This document shows, in pieces, positions 25,785 to 34,236 of a stretch of DNA of 64,000 nucleotides. The notes under the pieces were generated by a model. The model had not been told where the DNA came from. It saw only the letters and a program-made list of their open reading frames with translations, and did not search any database. Each line of letters opens with the position of its first letter. The first letter of the stretch is position 1. Made by a program: the position numbers and the translations under genes. The DNA comes from Thermoguttaceae bacterium (GTDB lineage Bacteria; Planctomycetota; Planctomycetia; Pirellulales; Thermoguttaceae): assembly GCA_017447865.1 (NCBI GenBank), contig JAFSMO010000016.1, positions 1 through 64,000 on the forward strand, given 5' to 3'.

Positions 25785-28724
25785 ATGCCCACTCCCCTCC
25801 GTTCCATTTTCGTTTTCACCCTCGCCATGCTCCTGATGGCCGGCGCCTGTTTTGCGCAGACGCAGACGTTTTGGCTCGACGAGATGGACCTCCTACTGAC
25901 CACTTGCAGCTGGAACTCCGCTCAGGCGAAAACGTCCGTCGGCGGCGGCGAGCTGGCCATCGGCGGGAAAACCTACGAGCGCGGCGTCGGAACCCACGCG
26001 CCGGCGGAAATCATGCTTTACAATCCGGCGAAAACCGGAACGTTCCTCGCAGAGGTCGGCGTCAGTGACGAAAAAGACTCCAAAGGCCCGCTTTCCTTCC
26101 TTTTTTTCGCGGACGGCCAAAAGGTCTGGGAAAGCGGTGAGATGAAACTCGGTGACGCGCCCAAAGCGGTCAAAATCGATCTGACCGGCGTGGCGATCCT
26201 GAAAATCATCGTGGATAAAGGCGCGGATTACTACGGCGACCACGCCAATCTCGGCGACGCGCGAGTGGAACGTCCTGCCGACGCAAACGCCCCCGCCCCG
26301 ACGCTGAACCGCCCGCCGCGCACGATTTACGATGAAGACGGGAAGGAAATTTCCCCCTCGGACGAAAACGGCCGCGAGTGGTACGTGACGAAGCGCCTCC
26401 TGAACACCGGCATGAGTGAAGAGGTCAAAGCCCAGACCCTGCACCCGGCCGCGACGATCCTCCCGACCGACCGCGACCCGCTCGACGTTGCCGTTCGGCG
26501 GATCTTCCCGCTCATCGACGCACTGCACTCGATGCAAAACGGCCCCAAACTCGAAGCTGAGTCCCGGGCGCTGGAGGAACTGAACGCCAAAGCGAAATCG
26601 ATCCCGGTCGAAAACCTGGCCGAGCGCAAAGCCGTTTTTGCCGAGGTGACGGCACTGCGGCGCAAGATCATGCTCCAGAATCCCCTGCTCGACTTCACCG
26701 ACCTGGTCTTCCTGAAACGCCACTACCTGAACGGCACGCGGCCTGAGGTTTTCGGCTCGCACATGTGCGACCAGTACTTCGGTTTTCACCAGCAGCCCGG
26801 CGGCGGTCTGTACGTCCTGAAAAACGCATTCACCGACCACCCCGAGGTCGTTTCGGTACTTGACCAGCCGGTCCAGAACGGCCGGAACGCGGGCAGAATG
26901 CTCGACAAAACCTGGGCGTTCCTTTCGCCGGAGCTTTCCTACGACGCCAAAACGATTTACTTCGCGGCCTGCGACACGACGCCGGAGCGCTACAAGTACG
27001 AGTGGACGCCGACCACGTGCTTCCACATTTTCAAGGCCGATTTTGACCCGGCGACCGGCAAGGCGTCCAACCTGACGCAGATCACGGACGGCGCGGTCAA
27101 CGAATTCGACCCGTGCGTCCTCCCGAACGGCCGGCTCGTTTTCATTTCCGAGCGCCGCGGCGGTTTCGGCCGGTGCCACGGACGCCCGGTCCCAACGTAC
27201 ACGCTGCACACGATGAACGCGGACGGCTCGGACATCACGACGATCTCCTTCCACGAAACGAACGAGTGGGCGCCCGTCGTGGATCACAGCGGCATGGTGG
27301 TTTACACGCGCTGGGACTACGTGGACCGCGGCGCGAATAATGCGCACCATCCGTGGATCACGACTCCGGACGGCCGCGACCCGCGCGCCCTGCACGGCAA
27401 CTACCACAAAGAAAAAGCCCCGGTCCCGCTCTTCGAGGGCGACCTGCGGCCAGTCCCGAACTCCCCGAAATTCACCGCGACCGCCTGCGCCCACCACGGC
27501 CAGACGTACGGCTCGCTGATCCTCGTGGACCCGCAGCAGAAGGACGACGATTTCATGAGCTGCATTCGCCGCATCACGCCCGACCAGGGTTTCCCCGAGA
27601 CGGAAATGGGGTACGGCTACCAGGAACCCGCGCAGTACGCCACGGCGCACCCGCTTTCCGAGCAGTTTTACATTTGCGTTTACGACCCGTTTGCCGTCTG
27701 GAACGACTACCTCCAGAACAATTACGGGATCTACCTCCTCGACGCGTTCGGGAACCGCACGCTCCTTTACCGCGACCCGGAAATTTCCTGCCGTGACGCC
27801 TTCCCGCTGAAGGCCCGCGCGATGGATCCGGTCGTTCCTCACCGGACGCTCGTCGGTCTGCCGCTCGGCCCGGGCGAAACGTTCAAGCCGGTTGATCCGG
27901 AAACGCTTCCGAAGACCGCGAATATTGGTCTGGTGAACGTTTACGACTCGAAGCACCCGTTCCCGGAAGGGACGAAGATCGAGCGCCTGCGCATCGTGCA
28001 GGTCCTTCCGAAGCCGAACCCGATGGCCGACTCGCCGCGAATTGGCTACGGCGACCAGAAAAACGCGCGTCGGATTCTCGGCACAGTCCCGGTCGAAGAG
28101 GACGGAAGCGCTTACTTCACGGTCCCGGTAAACATTCCGATCTACTTCCAGGCGCTCGACGGGAACGGCGTGGCGGTCCAGACCATGCGCTCCGACACGT
28201 ACGTGCACGAGGGTGAGGAACTCATTTGCCAGGGGTGCCACGAGGACCGCCACATCGCGATCACGGCCCGCCCGAAAGTCCCGACCGCGATGCGCCGCGC
28301 GCCGAGCGTCATCAAGCCGGACCCGGAGGGGAGCAACCCGTTCAACTACGTGACGCTCCTTCAGCCGACCATCGACGCGAAATGCGTGAAATGCCACGCC
28401 GAATCGAACGACCCCAAGGCGATCGATCTGAGCCGCGGCCCGGGAAACGAGCACTTTTTCACGTCGTACCGGAACCTGAAACCGTACTGCTTCTTCTACA
28501 ATCACTACTTGTGGACGGACGCGCAGACGTACCCGGGCAAATTCGGCTCGAACGCCAGTCAGCTTTACAAGATCCTGACGTCCGACCACCACGGACTGAA
28601 ACTCACGCCGGAGGAGCTTTACCGCTTCACCCTCTGGATGGACAATAACTGCGACTTTTACGGGTCCTACGATTACTGCGAGCTCCAACGCCAGGGCAAA
28701 ATCGTTCAGCCGGAACTGGAGTAA
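25785..28724 (+). CDS. Secreted NPCBM / HZS-alpha-like / CxxCH multidomain protein
   Basis: A 979-residue protein with a signal peptide (1-25, ending CFAQT). Residues about 28-165 look like an NPCBM carbohydrate-binding domain (GGKTYERGVGTHAPAEI). A long central part holds beta-propeller blades, with PNGRLVFISERRGG and a HHPWITTPDGRDPR segment, like the hydrazine-synthase alpha middle domain. Two haem-type motifs follow, CQGCH (near residue 815) and CVKCH (near 867). Large planctomycete protein families share this design without making hydrazine; no other hydrazine-synthase gene is nearby. I infer a periplasmic redox or carbohydrate-related role, not hydrazine synthesis. No strong ribosome-binding site is visible. 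Confidence 0.65.
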   Translation: MPTPLRSIFVFTLAMLLMAGACFAQTQTFWLDEMDLLLTTCSWNSAQAKTSVGGGELAIGGKTYERGVGTHAPAEIMLYNPAKTGTFLAEVGVSDEKDSKGPLSFLFFADGQKVWESGEMKLGDAPKAVKIDLTGVAILKIIVDKGADYYGDHANLGDARVERPADANAPAPTLNRPPRTIYDEDGKEISPSDENGREWYVTKRLLNTGMSEEVKAQTLHPAATILPTDRDPLDVAVRRIFPLIDALHSMQNGPKLEAESRALEELNAKAKSIPVENLAERKAVFAEVTALRRKIMLQNPLLDFTDLVFLKRHYLNGTRPEVFGSHMCDQYFGFHQQPGGGLYVLKNAFTDHPEVVSVLDQPVQNGRNAGRMLDKTWAFLSPELSYDAKTIYFAACDTTPERYKYEWTPTTCFHIFKADFDPATGKASNLTQITDGAVNEFDPCVLPNGRLVFISERRGGFGRCHGRPVPTYTLHTMNADGSDITTISFHETNEWAPVVDHSGMVVYTRWDYVDRGANNAHHPWITTPDGRDPRALHGNYHKEKAPVPLFEGDLRPVPNSPKFTATACAHHGQTYGSLILVDPQQKDDDFMSCIRRITPDQGFPETEMGYGYQEPAQYATAHPLSEQFYICVYDPFAVWNDYLQNNYGIYLLDAFGNRTLLYRDPEISCRDAFPLKARAMDPVVPHRTLVGLPLGPGETFKPVDPETLPKTANIGLVNVYDSKHPFPEGTKIERLRIVQVLPKPNPMADSPRIGYGDQKNARRILGTVPVEEDGSAYFTVPVNIPIYFQALDGNGVAVQTMRSDTYVHEGEELICQGCHEDRHIAITARPKVPTAMRRAPSVIKPDPEGSNPFNYVTLLQPTIDAKCVKCHAESNDPKAIDLSRGPGNEHFFTSYRNLKPYCFFYNHYLWTDAQTYPGKFGSNASQLYKILTSDHHGLKLTPEELYRFTLWMDNNCDFYGSYDYCELQRQGKIVQPELE

Positions 28725-28798
28725 AGCGGGCCCGGAAGCCCAAAACGAACCGATCGTTCAAGTCAAATCACTGAAAGTTTAACAAGAGAGAAAATCCC

Positions 28799-31700
28799 AT
28801 GTTCACCCATAAAAATTTCATTCGATCCATGAAAGACCTTTTCCTCTTTCTGTCGCTCCTTTTGGGAGTCTTTCTCTTTCAGAACGCGCTGACGGTCCAG
28901 ATCGGCCCGACTTCGGAAGGTTTCCTGGCTGGCGCCGCCGCTCAGGATGACGCTGCCGCGGCCGACGATGATGACGATGTGGACGGCGACGACGATGACG
29001 ACGCGATGGATGAAGGCGACGATGACGACGACGATGACGACGACTTCGGCGATGATGACGACGATGACGATGATGACCTCGGAGATGATGACGATGACGA
29101 CGATGATGACACGGAAGACGGCGATGATGATGACGCGGACGCCAAGCCGAAATCACGTCTGAGAGTCGGTGATGAGGAAGACCCGGACGCCATTCTGGAG
29201 CAGTACAAGAATAAAGCCCTTTACGAAACGAAACGTTACCAGTACGGCGACGCGTCGATCCGTGAAATTCTTCTCCGGAATCCCACGACGGTCCTGGAGT
29301 TGGTGGACGCCGCGCACAATTTCGCCAATTTGACCCGATTCGATCTGGCCAATCTTTTCTACAAAAAAGCGCTTGAAGCCAAGCCAACCTCCAAGGACGT
29401 GACCAAGCTGGTGACGATTTACGGCCGTGCGTTTTTCGCGACACTTTCTGAAAATCCGAATCTTGCCCCCCACGGGAACGCTTTCGGAAAATTCATCCTC
29501 AGTGAACTGGAGAAGCGCTTTTCCACCGACCCGGAATTCATCAACGAAATGATCGATCAGCTTTCCAGCCCGGACGAGCAGGCGCGAAAAGTCGCATTGA
29601 CGGAACTTTTGACGTACCAGTCTCTTTCCCTCCCGGCCCTTCTGGACGTTTATACCAAATTGGACCCCAAAAAAGACGCTAAGAAAGCCCAAACACTTGA
29701 AACGGCCCTTCAAAATTTCGGCGACGCCCTGGTCAGTGGCCTCGGGGCCATGCTGGACTCCGGCGATCCCAAACGCTTGACGCCGATCTGCCATTTCCTC
29801 AGGATCCTGGCGGGAAAGAAAAACCGTGACGCGCTCCTGCTTTTGCTTTATTCAGCGGTCATTAACGGGGAAGACCATGAACTTTCACCAAAAGTCATGC
29901 CTCACCTGGAGCCGCTCTTCAAAAACAAAAAAATGATAAAGGCGCAAATTTCCACGATTTTGAGGAACCAAATCGAGGCGATCCAAAAAGAGAAGCAGGT
30001 CCTGGAAACGACCGGCTACGATGATTCCGTCGCGGTCGTTTGGCGCTGGAATCCCGAAACCAAAACGATTTTCCCGACGACGGCCAACCGGCTGGTCAAA
30101 TACCGCCAGGACTCCTACCGTTTTGCCCGCGCGTTCTGGGAACTGTACCCGGAAGACGTCGAATCAAGGAAACTTTTCTTCATGACCACCTCGGAATACA
30201 CGGCGACTTTCATGGATGAGTTTTCGGAAACGGCACTGAAAACCGACCAGCTCATCAAAACGCCCGAATTCCAGAAACTGAAAGAAGAATTTTCCATTGA
30301 GGAAATCGAGGCGTTCCTGAACGAGTGCCTCACTTCCCAATTTTACGATGCCGCGATCCTGGCCGTTTTGGCTCTCGGGGAAAAGGGGGATGAAACCCTC
30401 CTCCAGGCCGACGCAGAACGCAAGAATCTGCACGTCGATCCGACCCTCATGCTGCAGAGCTCAAACGGCTGCTCGCTGCTGGTGAAAGCCATACAAACCC
30501 CCAACCGTCTGCTTCGTTTCGCGGCCCTCCAGACCATCATGAAGCTGGACCCGCAGAAGCCGTACCCCGGTTCATCCCGCGTCATAGAAACCTTGGCCTG
30601 GTTCATGAGCACGACGGGCCGGAGTGAGGTCCTGATTGGTGCGAGAAGCTCCGCCGACGCGACGATTTTAGGGGGACGTTTCTTCAAATTCGGTTTCAAT
30701 TTCGATACGGGAACGAATATTAAAGAGATCGTTGGAAAAGCACTCGCAAGCAGCGACTACTCCGCCATCCTGATGAACGTCGAGCTTCTGGCGAATCAGG
30801 CGGATCTGTTGCTCCAGCAAATCAAACTTGATCCGCGCACGGCCGACATTCCACTCGTTCTGCTTGCCTCCCCGGACGATTTCAAAATGGCCGAGCTGTT
30901 GGCCCGCCGGATTCCAAAGTGCATTTGGTTCCCGATTCCCGCGCGGGATGAAGACCTTCAGCTCCTGATTACCGCCATTAATCAAATCAAGACTTCGGTC
31001 AAACTCACGCCGGAGCAGCGCGTCGTTCAAACCCGGGCCGCTTTAGTCTGGGCTGGCGAAATCATGCGTACACACCAGGGCGGCTGGGCGGAACGTCCAC
31101 CGATGCGTGCTTCCGAAACCCTGGACCCCACCATTTTGGATGAGTTGAAGACCGATTCGGACGAAACCAAAACGGAAACCGCAAAATCCCCGGCCGACAC
31201 GGATCAGGAAGAGACCCAATCCATGCTGGAAGAAGCCAAAAAGCGGAAGCCGGTAGATCTTTTGGCGGAAATCAAAACCGATAATCGCCCGGGGCTTTCC
31301 ATTGACTGGGGAAAACCGGCCAATTTGTATGACGTGACGCCGCTCGTTTCGCCGGTCATGAAACTTTACTTCAACCCGGATTTCCTGAAAGAATCGCTGG
31401 AAGTCATCCGCTGGATCGGCTCGCCGCGTGCACAGCAGTCGCTCGCGTTCATCGGGACCTCTGGAACGTTCAGCTACTCCGCGAGTAAGCGGGCTGCCCG
31501 GCTCCTGCGTGAAAACATTTTGCGATACGGAGTCCTCATGGAAACCCAAGCAATCAGCGACCTGTACGACCTCTACAATAGCACGCCGGAAAGAAACGTG
31601 AAACTCATGGAAGTACGCGGTCTGGTCCTTGACGCGCTGGAAGCTCCGCTGAATTCCAAATCTCAGCCTGACGCCTCGCTGGACGAAGAAATCCCGGAGG

Positions 31701-32080
31701 AGGACGAAGCCGCCGACGAAAAACCCGTTTCCAAGGCCGATTCTGAAGATGAAATGGATGATGAAGCTGACGAAGATGAAGAGGACGAGGACGAAGACTC
31801 CGGCGACGACGATGACGACGAAATGGACGGTGATGAGGAAGACTACGAGGACGAAGACCTGGAAACCGTCGATGACGGCGACGATGACGACGATGACGAT
31901 GACGATCTGGAGGAAGACGAATTAGAAGCCGACGAACAGGAGCCCGAGGAACAAAAACCCCAGAAGGACGACGGGCAGAAACCCGACGCGAAACCGGCTG
32001 GAAATTCCGAGGATCTCAGCGACGACGAAATCCAGGATCTGGAAGACGCACTGGATCAGGAAATCGAGCCGATCGATTAG
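28799..32080 (+). CDS. Asp-rich secreted or anchored protein with receiver-like domain
   Basis: A 1093-residue protein I do not recognise as a whole. A hydrophobic N-terminal segment (about 11-27) could be a signal or anchor. Residues about 45-120 consist almost only of Asp with some Glu, Gly and Ala, encoded by GAT/GAC tracts. A helical, HEAT- or TPR-like region (about 130-620) follows. Then comes a segment resembling a response-regulator receiver fold (about 640-750; DYSAILMNVEL, IPLVLLASPDD) without an obvious full acidic pocket. The C-terminus (about 960-1093) is again Asp/Glu-rich. The acidic ends may bind cations or keep the protein soluble. The UbiD-family gene begins 10 nt after its stop. 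Confidence 0.55.
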   Translation: MFTHKNFIRSMKDLFLFLSLLLGVFLFQNALTVQIGPTSEGFLAGAAAQDDAAAADDDDDVDGDDDDDAMDEGDDDDDDDDDFGDDDDDDDDDLGDDDDDDDDDTEDGDDDDADAKPKSRLRVGDEEDPDAILEQYKNKALYETKRYQYGDASIREILLRNPTTVLELVDAAHNFANLTRFDLANLFYKKALEAKPTSKDVTKLVTIYGRAFFATLSENPNLAPHGNAFGKFILSELEKRFSTDPEFINEMIDQLSSPDEQARKVALTELLTYQSLSLPALLDVYTKLDPKKDAKKAQTLETALQNFGDALVSGLGAMLDSGDPKRLTPICHFLRILAGKKNRDALLLLLYSAVINGEDHELSPKVMPHLEPLFKNKKMIKAQISTILRNQIEAIQKEKQVLETTGYDDSVAVVWRWNPETKTIFPTTANRLVKYRQDSYRFARAFWELYPEDVESRKLFFMTTSEYTATFMDEFSETALKTDQLIKTPEFQKLKEEFSIEEIEAFLNECLTSQFYDAAILAVLALGEKGDETLLQADAERKNLHVDPTLMLQSSNGCSLLVKAIQTPNRLLRFAALQTIMKLDPQKPYPGSSRVIETLAWFMSTTGRSEVLIGARSSADATILGGRFFKFGFNFDTGTNIKEIVGKALASSDYSAILMNVELLANQADLLLQQIKLDPRTADIPLVLLASPDDFKMAELLARRIPKCIWFPIPARDEDLQLLITAINQIKTSVKLTPEQRVVQTRAALVWAGEIMRTHQGGWAERPPMRASETLDPTILDELKTDSDETKTETAKSPADTDQEETQSMLEEAKKRKPVDLLAEIKTDNRPGLSIDWGKPANLYDVTPLVSPVMKLYFNPDFLKESLEVIRWIGSPRAQQSLAFIGTSGTFSYSASKRAARLLRENILRYGVLMETQAISDLYDLYNSTPERNVKLMEVRGLVLDALEAPLNSKSQPDASLDEEIPEEDEAADEKPVSKADSEDEMDDEADEDEEDEDEDSGDDDDDEMDGDEEDYEDEDLETVDDGDDDDDDDDDLEEDELEADEQEPEEQKPQKDDGQKPDAKPAGNSEDLSDDEIQDLEDALDQEIEPID

Positions 32081-32089
32081 GAGGCCGCC

Positions 32090-33955
32090 GTGGGGTACAG
32101 CAGTCTGCGCCAGTGCGTTGAGGATCTGCGCCGGACCAAGCGTCTGGTGCAGATCGACGCGCCGATCGACCCGAATCTCGAGATGGCGGCGATCCAGCGC
32201 CGGGTTTTCGCCGCCGACGGCCCCGCGCTTTGGTTTACGAACGTAAAAGGCTCCCGCTTTTCGATGGTCTCCAACCTCTTTGGAACCCGGGAACGACTGC
32301 ATTTCATCTTCCGGGACGCGCTGGAAATTCTGCCCCGCGTCCTGCGTCTTGGCGTGGACCCCTCCGATTTTATGCGCCGGCCCGGCCTTTACCTGAACTG
32401 GAAAACGCCCTGGTCCGGCTGGTGCTCCCGCCCGAAAAAAGTCCGGACCGGCCCGGTCTTTCAATCGACCTGCACGCTCGCTGAACTTCCGCGACTGAAA
32501 TCCTGGCCGAACGACGGCGGGGCGTACGTGACGCTTCCTCAGGTTTTCACGGAGGACCCGGACGCGCCCGGGCTTCTGCGTTCCAACCTCGGCATGTACC
32601 GCGTCCAGCTCGACGGGAACGACTACGGCCCCGACGAAGTGGGGATCCACTACCAAATTCACCGCGGGATCGGGATCCACCACGCCCGGGCGATCGCTCG
32701 GGGCGAAAAACTCCGCGTGAACGTTTTCGTGGGCGGCCCTCCCGCGCTGGCGGTCGCCGCCGTGATGCCGCTCCCGGAAGGAATGAGTGAGCTCCTTTTT
32801 GCCGGGATCCTGAACCAGCGCCGGATCCGCATGGCCGCGCCCGCGGGCCTCGATTTGCCGGTCTCGGTCGAAGCCGATTTCGCGATTTGCGGCACGATCG
32901 AGCCGGAAACCGTCAAAAAGGAAGGCCCCTTCGGCGACCATCTCGGCTACTACAGTCTGGCGCACGATTTCCCGGTTTTGAAGGTCGAGCGGATCTTCTG
33001 CCGCCGCGACGCGATCTGGCCGTTCACGGTCGTGGGGCGGCCGCCTCAGGAAGATTCGATGATCGGCGAGTTCATCCACGAGCTGACGCGCGACCTGATG
33101 CCGCAAACGATCCCGGGCGTGAAGGAAGTCCACGCGGTCGATGACTGCGGCGTCCACCCCCTTCTTCTGGCCATCGGCTCGGAGCGTTACGTTCCGTACG
33201 AAAACCCGCGCCGGCCGCTGGAGCTTTTGACCCTTGGAAACGCCATTTTGGGGACCGGCCAACTTTCGCTCGCGAAGTACGTCGTACTGGCGGCGGGCGA
33301 AGACGATCCGACGCTCACGGTCCGGGACGTTCCGCGCTTCCTGCGTCACGTTCTGGAGCGGGCGGACTGGCGCTCCGACCTGCATTTCCAGACCGGGACC
33401 TCGACCGACACGCTGGACTATTCGGGCGGGGCCCTGAATCACGGCTCCAAAATCATCATCGCGGCCGCCGGTCCCAAACGGCGCGAGCTTCCCGATCGGC
33501 TCGAAGACGCGGAAACGCTCCGCCTTCCGGAAAGCCTCGGCGTTCGGAATCCCGCGGTCCCGCTTCCCGGCGCGCTGGTTTTGGAAGCCCCGCCCTGGCG
33601 CGACGACGGAACGCAGCGCGACGCGGCCCGGCTGACCGAGGAATTCTGCGCGGCTTTCAAGCCTCACGACGCGCTGAACGCCTTCCCGCTGATCGTCCTG
33701 GTGGACTCGACCGCCCGCGCGGCGGCGTCGGTCCGCGATTTCCTCTGGACCACGTTCACGAAAAGCGACCCCGCCCGCGATTTGTTCGGCATTGGCCCGA
33801 CCTGCGTGAACCGCCACGTCGGTTTTGAAGGCTCCATCGTGATCGACGCGCGGAAAAAATCGTTCCACGCTCCGGAACTGGAGGAGGACCCGGAAGTGAC
33901 GCGCCGCGTCGAAAACCTCGCCGCGCCGGGCGGCCCGCTGCATGGAATTTTTTGA
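32090..33955 (+). CDS. UbiD-family decarboxylase
   Basis: A 621-residue protein of the UbiD family, which uses prenylated FMN to decarboxylate (or carboxylate) aromatic and unsaturated acids. The start is GTG at 32090 with AGGAGG at 32079-32084, overlapping the end of the preceding gene. Family segments seen are MYRVQLDG, IHYQIHRG, EADFAICGTIEPE, EGPFGDHLGYYS and FTVVGRPPQEDS. In planctomycetes this type is usually assigned to menaquinone or ubiquinone-like quinone synthesis; the substrate here is inferred only. It is close behind the Asp-rich protein gene and likely co-transcribed. No UbiX-type flavin prenyltransferase is nearby. Confidence 0.85.
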   Translation: MGYSSLRQCVEDLRRTKRLVQIDAPIDPNLEMAAIQRRVFAADGPALWFTNVKGSRFSMVSNLFGTRERLHFIFRDALEILPRVLRLGVDPSDFMRRPGLYLNWKTPWSGWCSRPKKVRTGPVFQSTCTLAELPRLKSWPNDGGAYVTLPQVFTEDPDAPGLLRSNLGMYRVQLDGNDYGPDEVGIHYQIHRGIGIHHARAIARGEKLRVNVFVGGPPALAVAAVMPLPEGMSELLFAGILNQRRIRMAAPAGLDLPVSVEADFAICGTIEPETVKKEGPFGDHLGYYSLAHDFPVLKVERIFCRRDAIWPFTVVGRPPQEDSMIGEFIHELTRDLMPQTIPGVKEVHAVDDCGVHPLLLAIGSERYVPYENPRRPLELLTLGNAILGTGQLSLAKYVVLAAGEDDPTLTVRDVPRFLRHVLERADWRSDLHFQTGTSTDTLDYSGGALNHGSKIIIAAAGPKRRELPDRLEDAETLRLPESLGVRNPAVPLPGALVLEAPPWRDDGTQRDAARLTEEFCAAFKPHDALNAFPLIVLVDSTARAAASVRDFLWTTFTKSDPARDLFGIGPTCVNRHVGFEGSIVIDARKKSFHAPELEEDPEVTRRVENLAAPGGPLHGIF

Positions 33956-34236
33956 GGAAAAAATTATTGATTTTCCCCAGTTCCGGAACCCCTCCGGCCC
34001 TTCGGGCCACCTCGCGGAAGCGTAAAAATTTAAAGGCCCCCCTGAAAGGGGGGCTGGCTCGCGAAGCGAGACTGGGGGGTTCAAAAACCAAGGAAAACCC
34101 CTCCCGCGTTCCAAAACCCCTCCACCGCCTCCGGCGGTCCCCCTCCCCTTTCAGGGGAGGCTTTAAATGAGGTTTGGCCACCGCCCCTTTCAAGGGAGGC
34201 TTCCACCGCGTTTTCAAATTAACCACTTAAAATTTT
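33956..34236. repeat. Composite palindromic repeat, copy 3, with partial units
   Basis: A partial right end (33986-34020) precedes a full copy at 34032-34163, followed by an extra inverted half unit ending near 34203. No gene is seen. Confidence 0.88.

Noticed and set aside
25893..28688. 931-codon minus-strand frame opposite the NPCBM/HZS-like gene
   Set aside because: Antisense artefact: Val/Arg-rich without domains, and the plus frame has a signal peptide and CxxCH motifs.
25785..28724. True hydrazine synthase (anammox) subunit
   Set aside because: Only the middle-domain style is shared; no HZS beta/gamma or hydrazine dehydrogenase gene is present and an NPCBM domain is fused.
31922..34114. 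730-codon minus-strand frame opposite UbiD and the adjacent repeat
   Set aside because: Runs through the non-coding composite repeat and the tail of the Asp-rich gene; no coding character.
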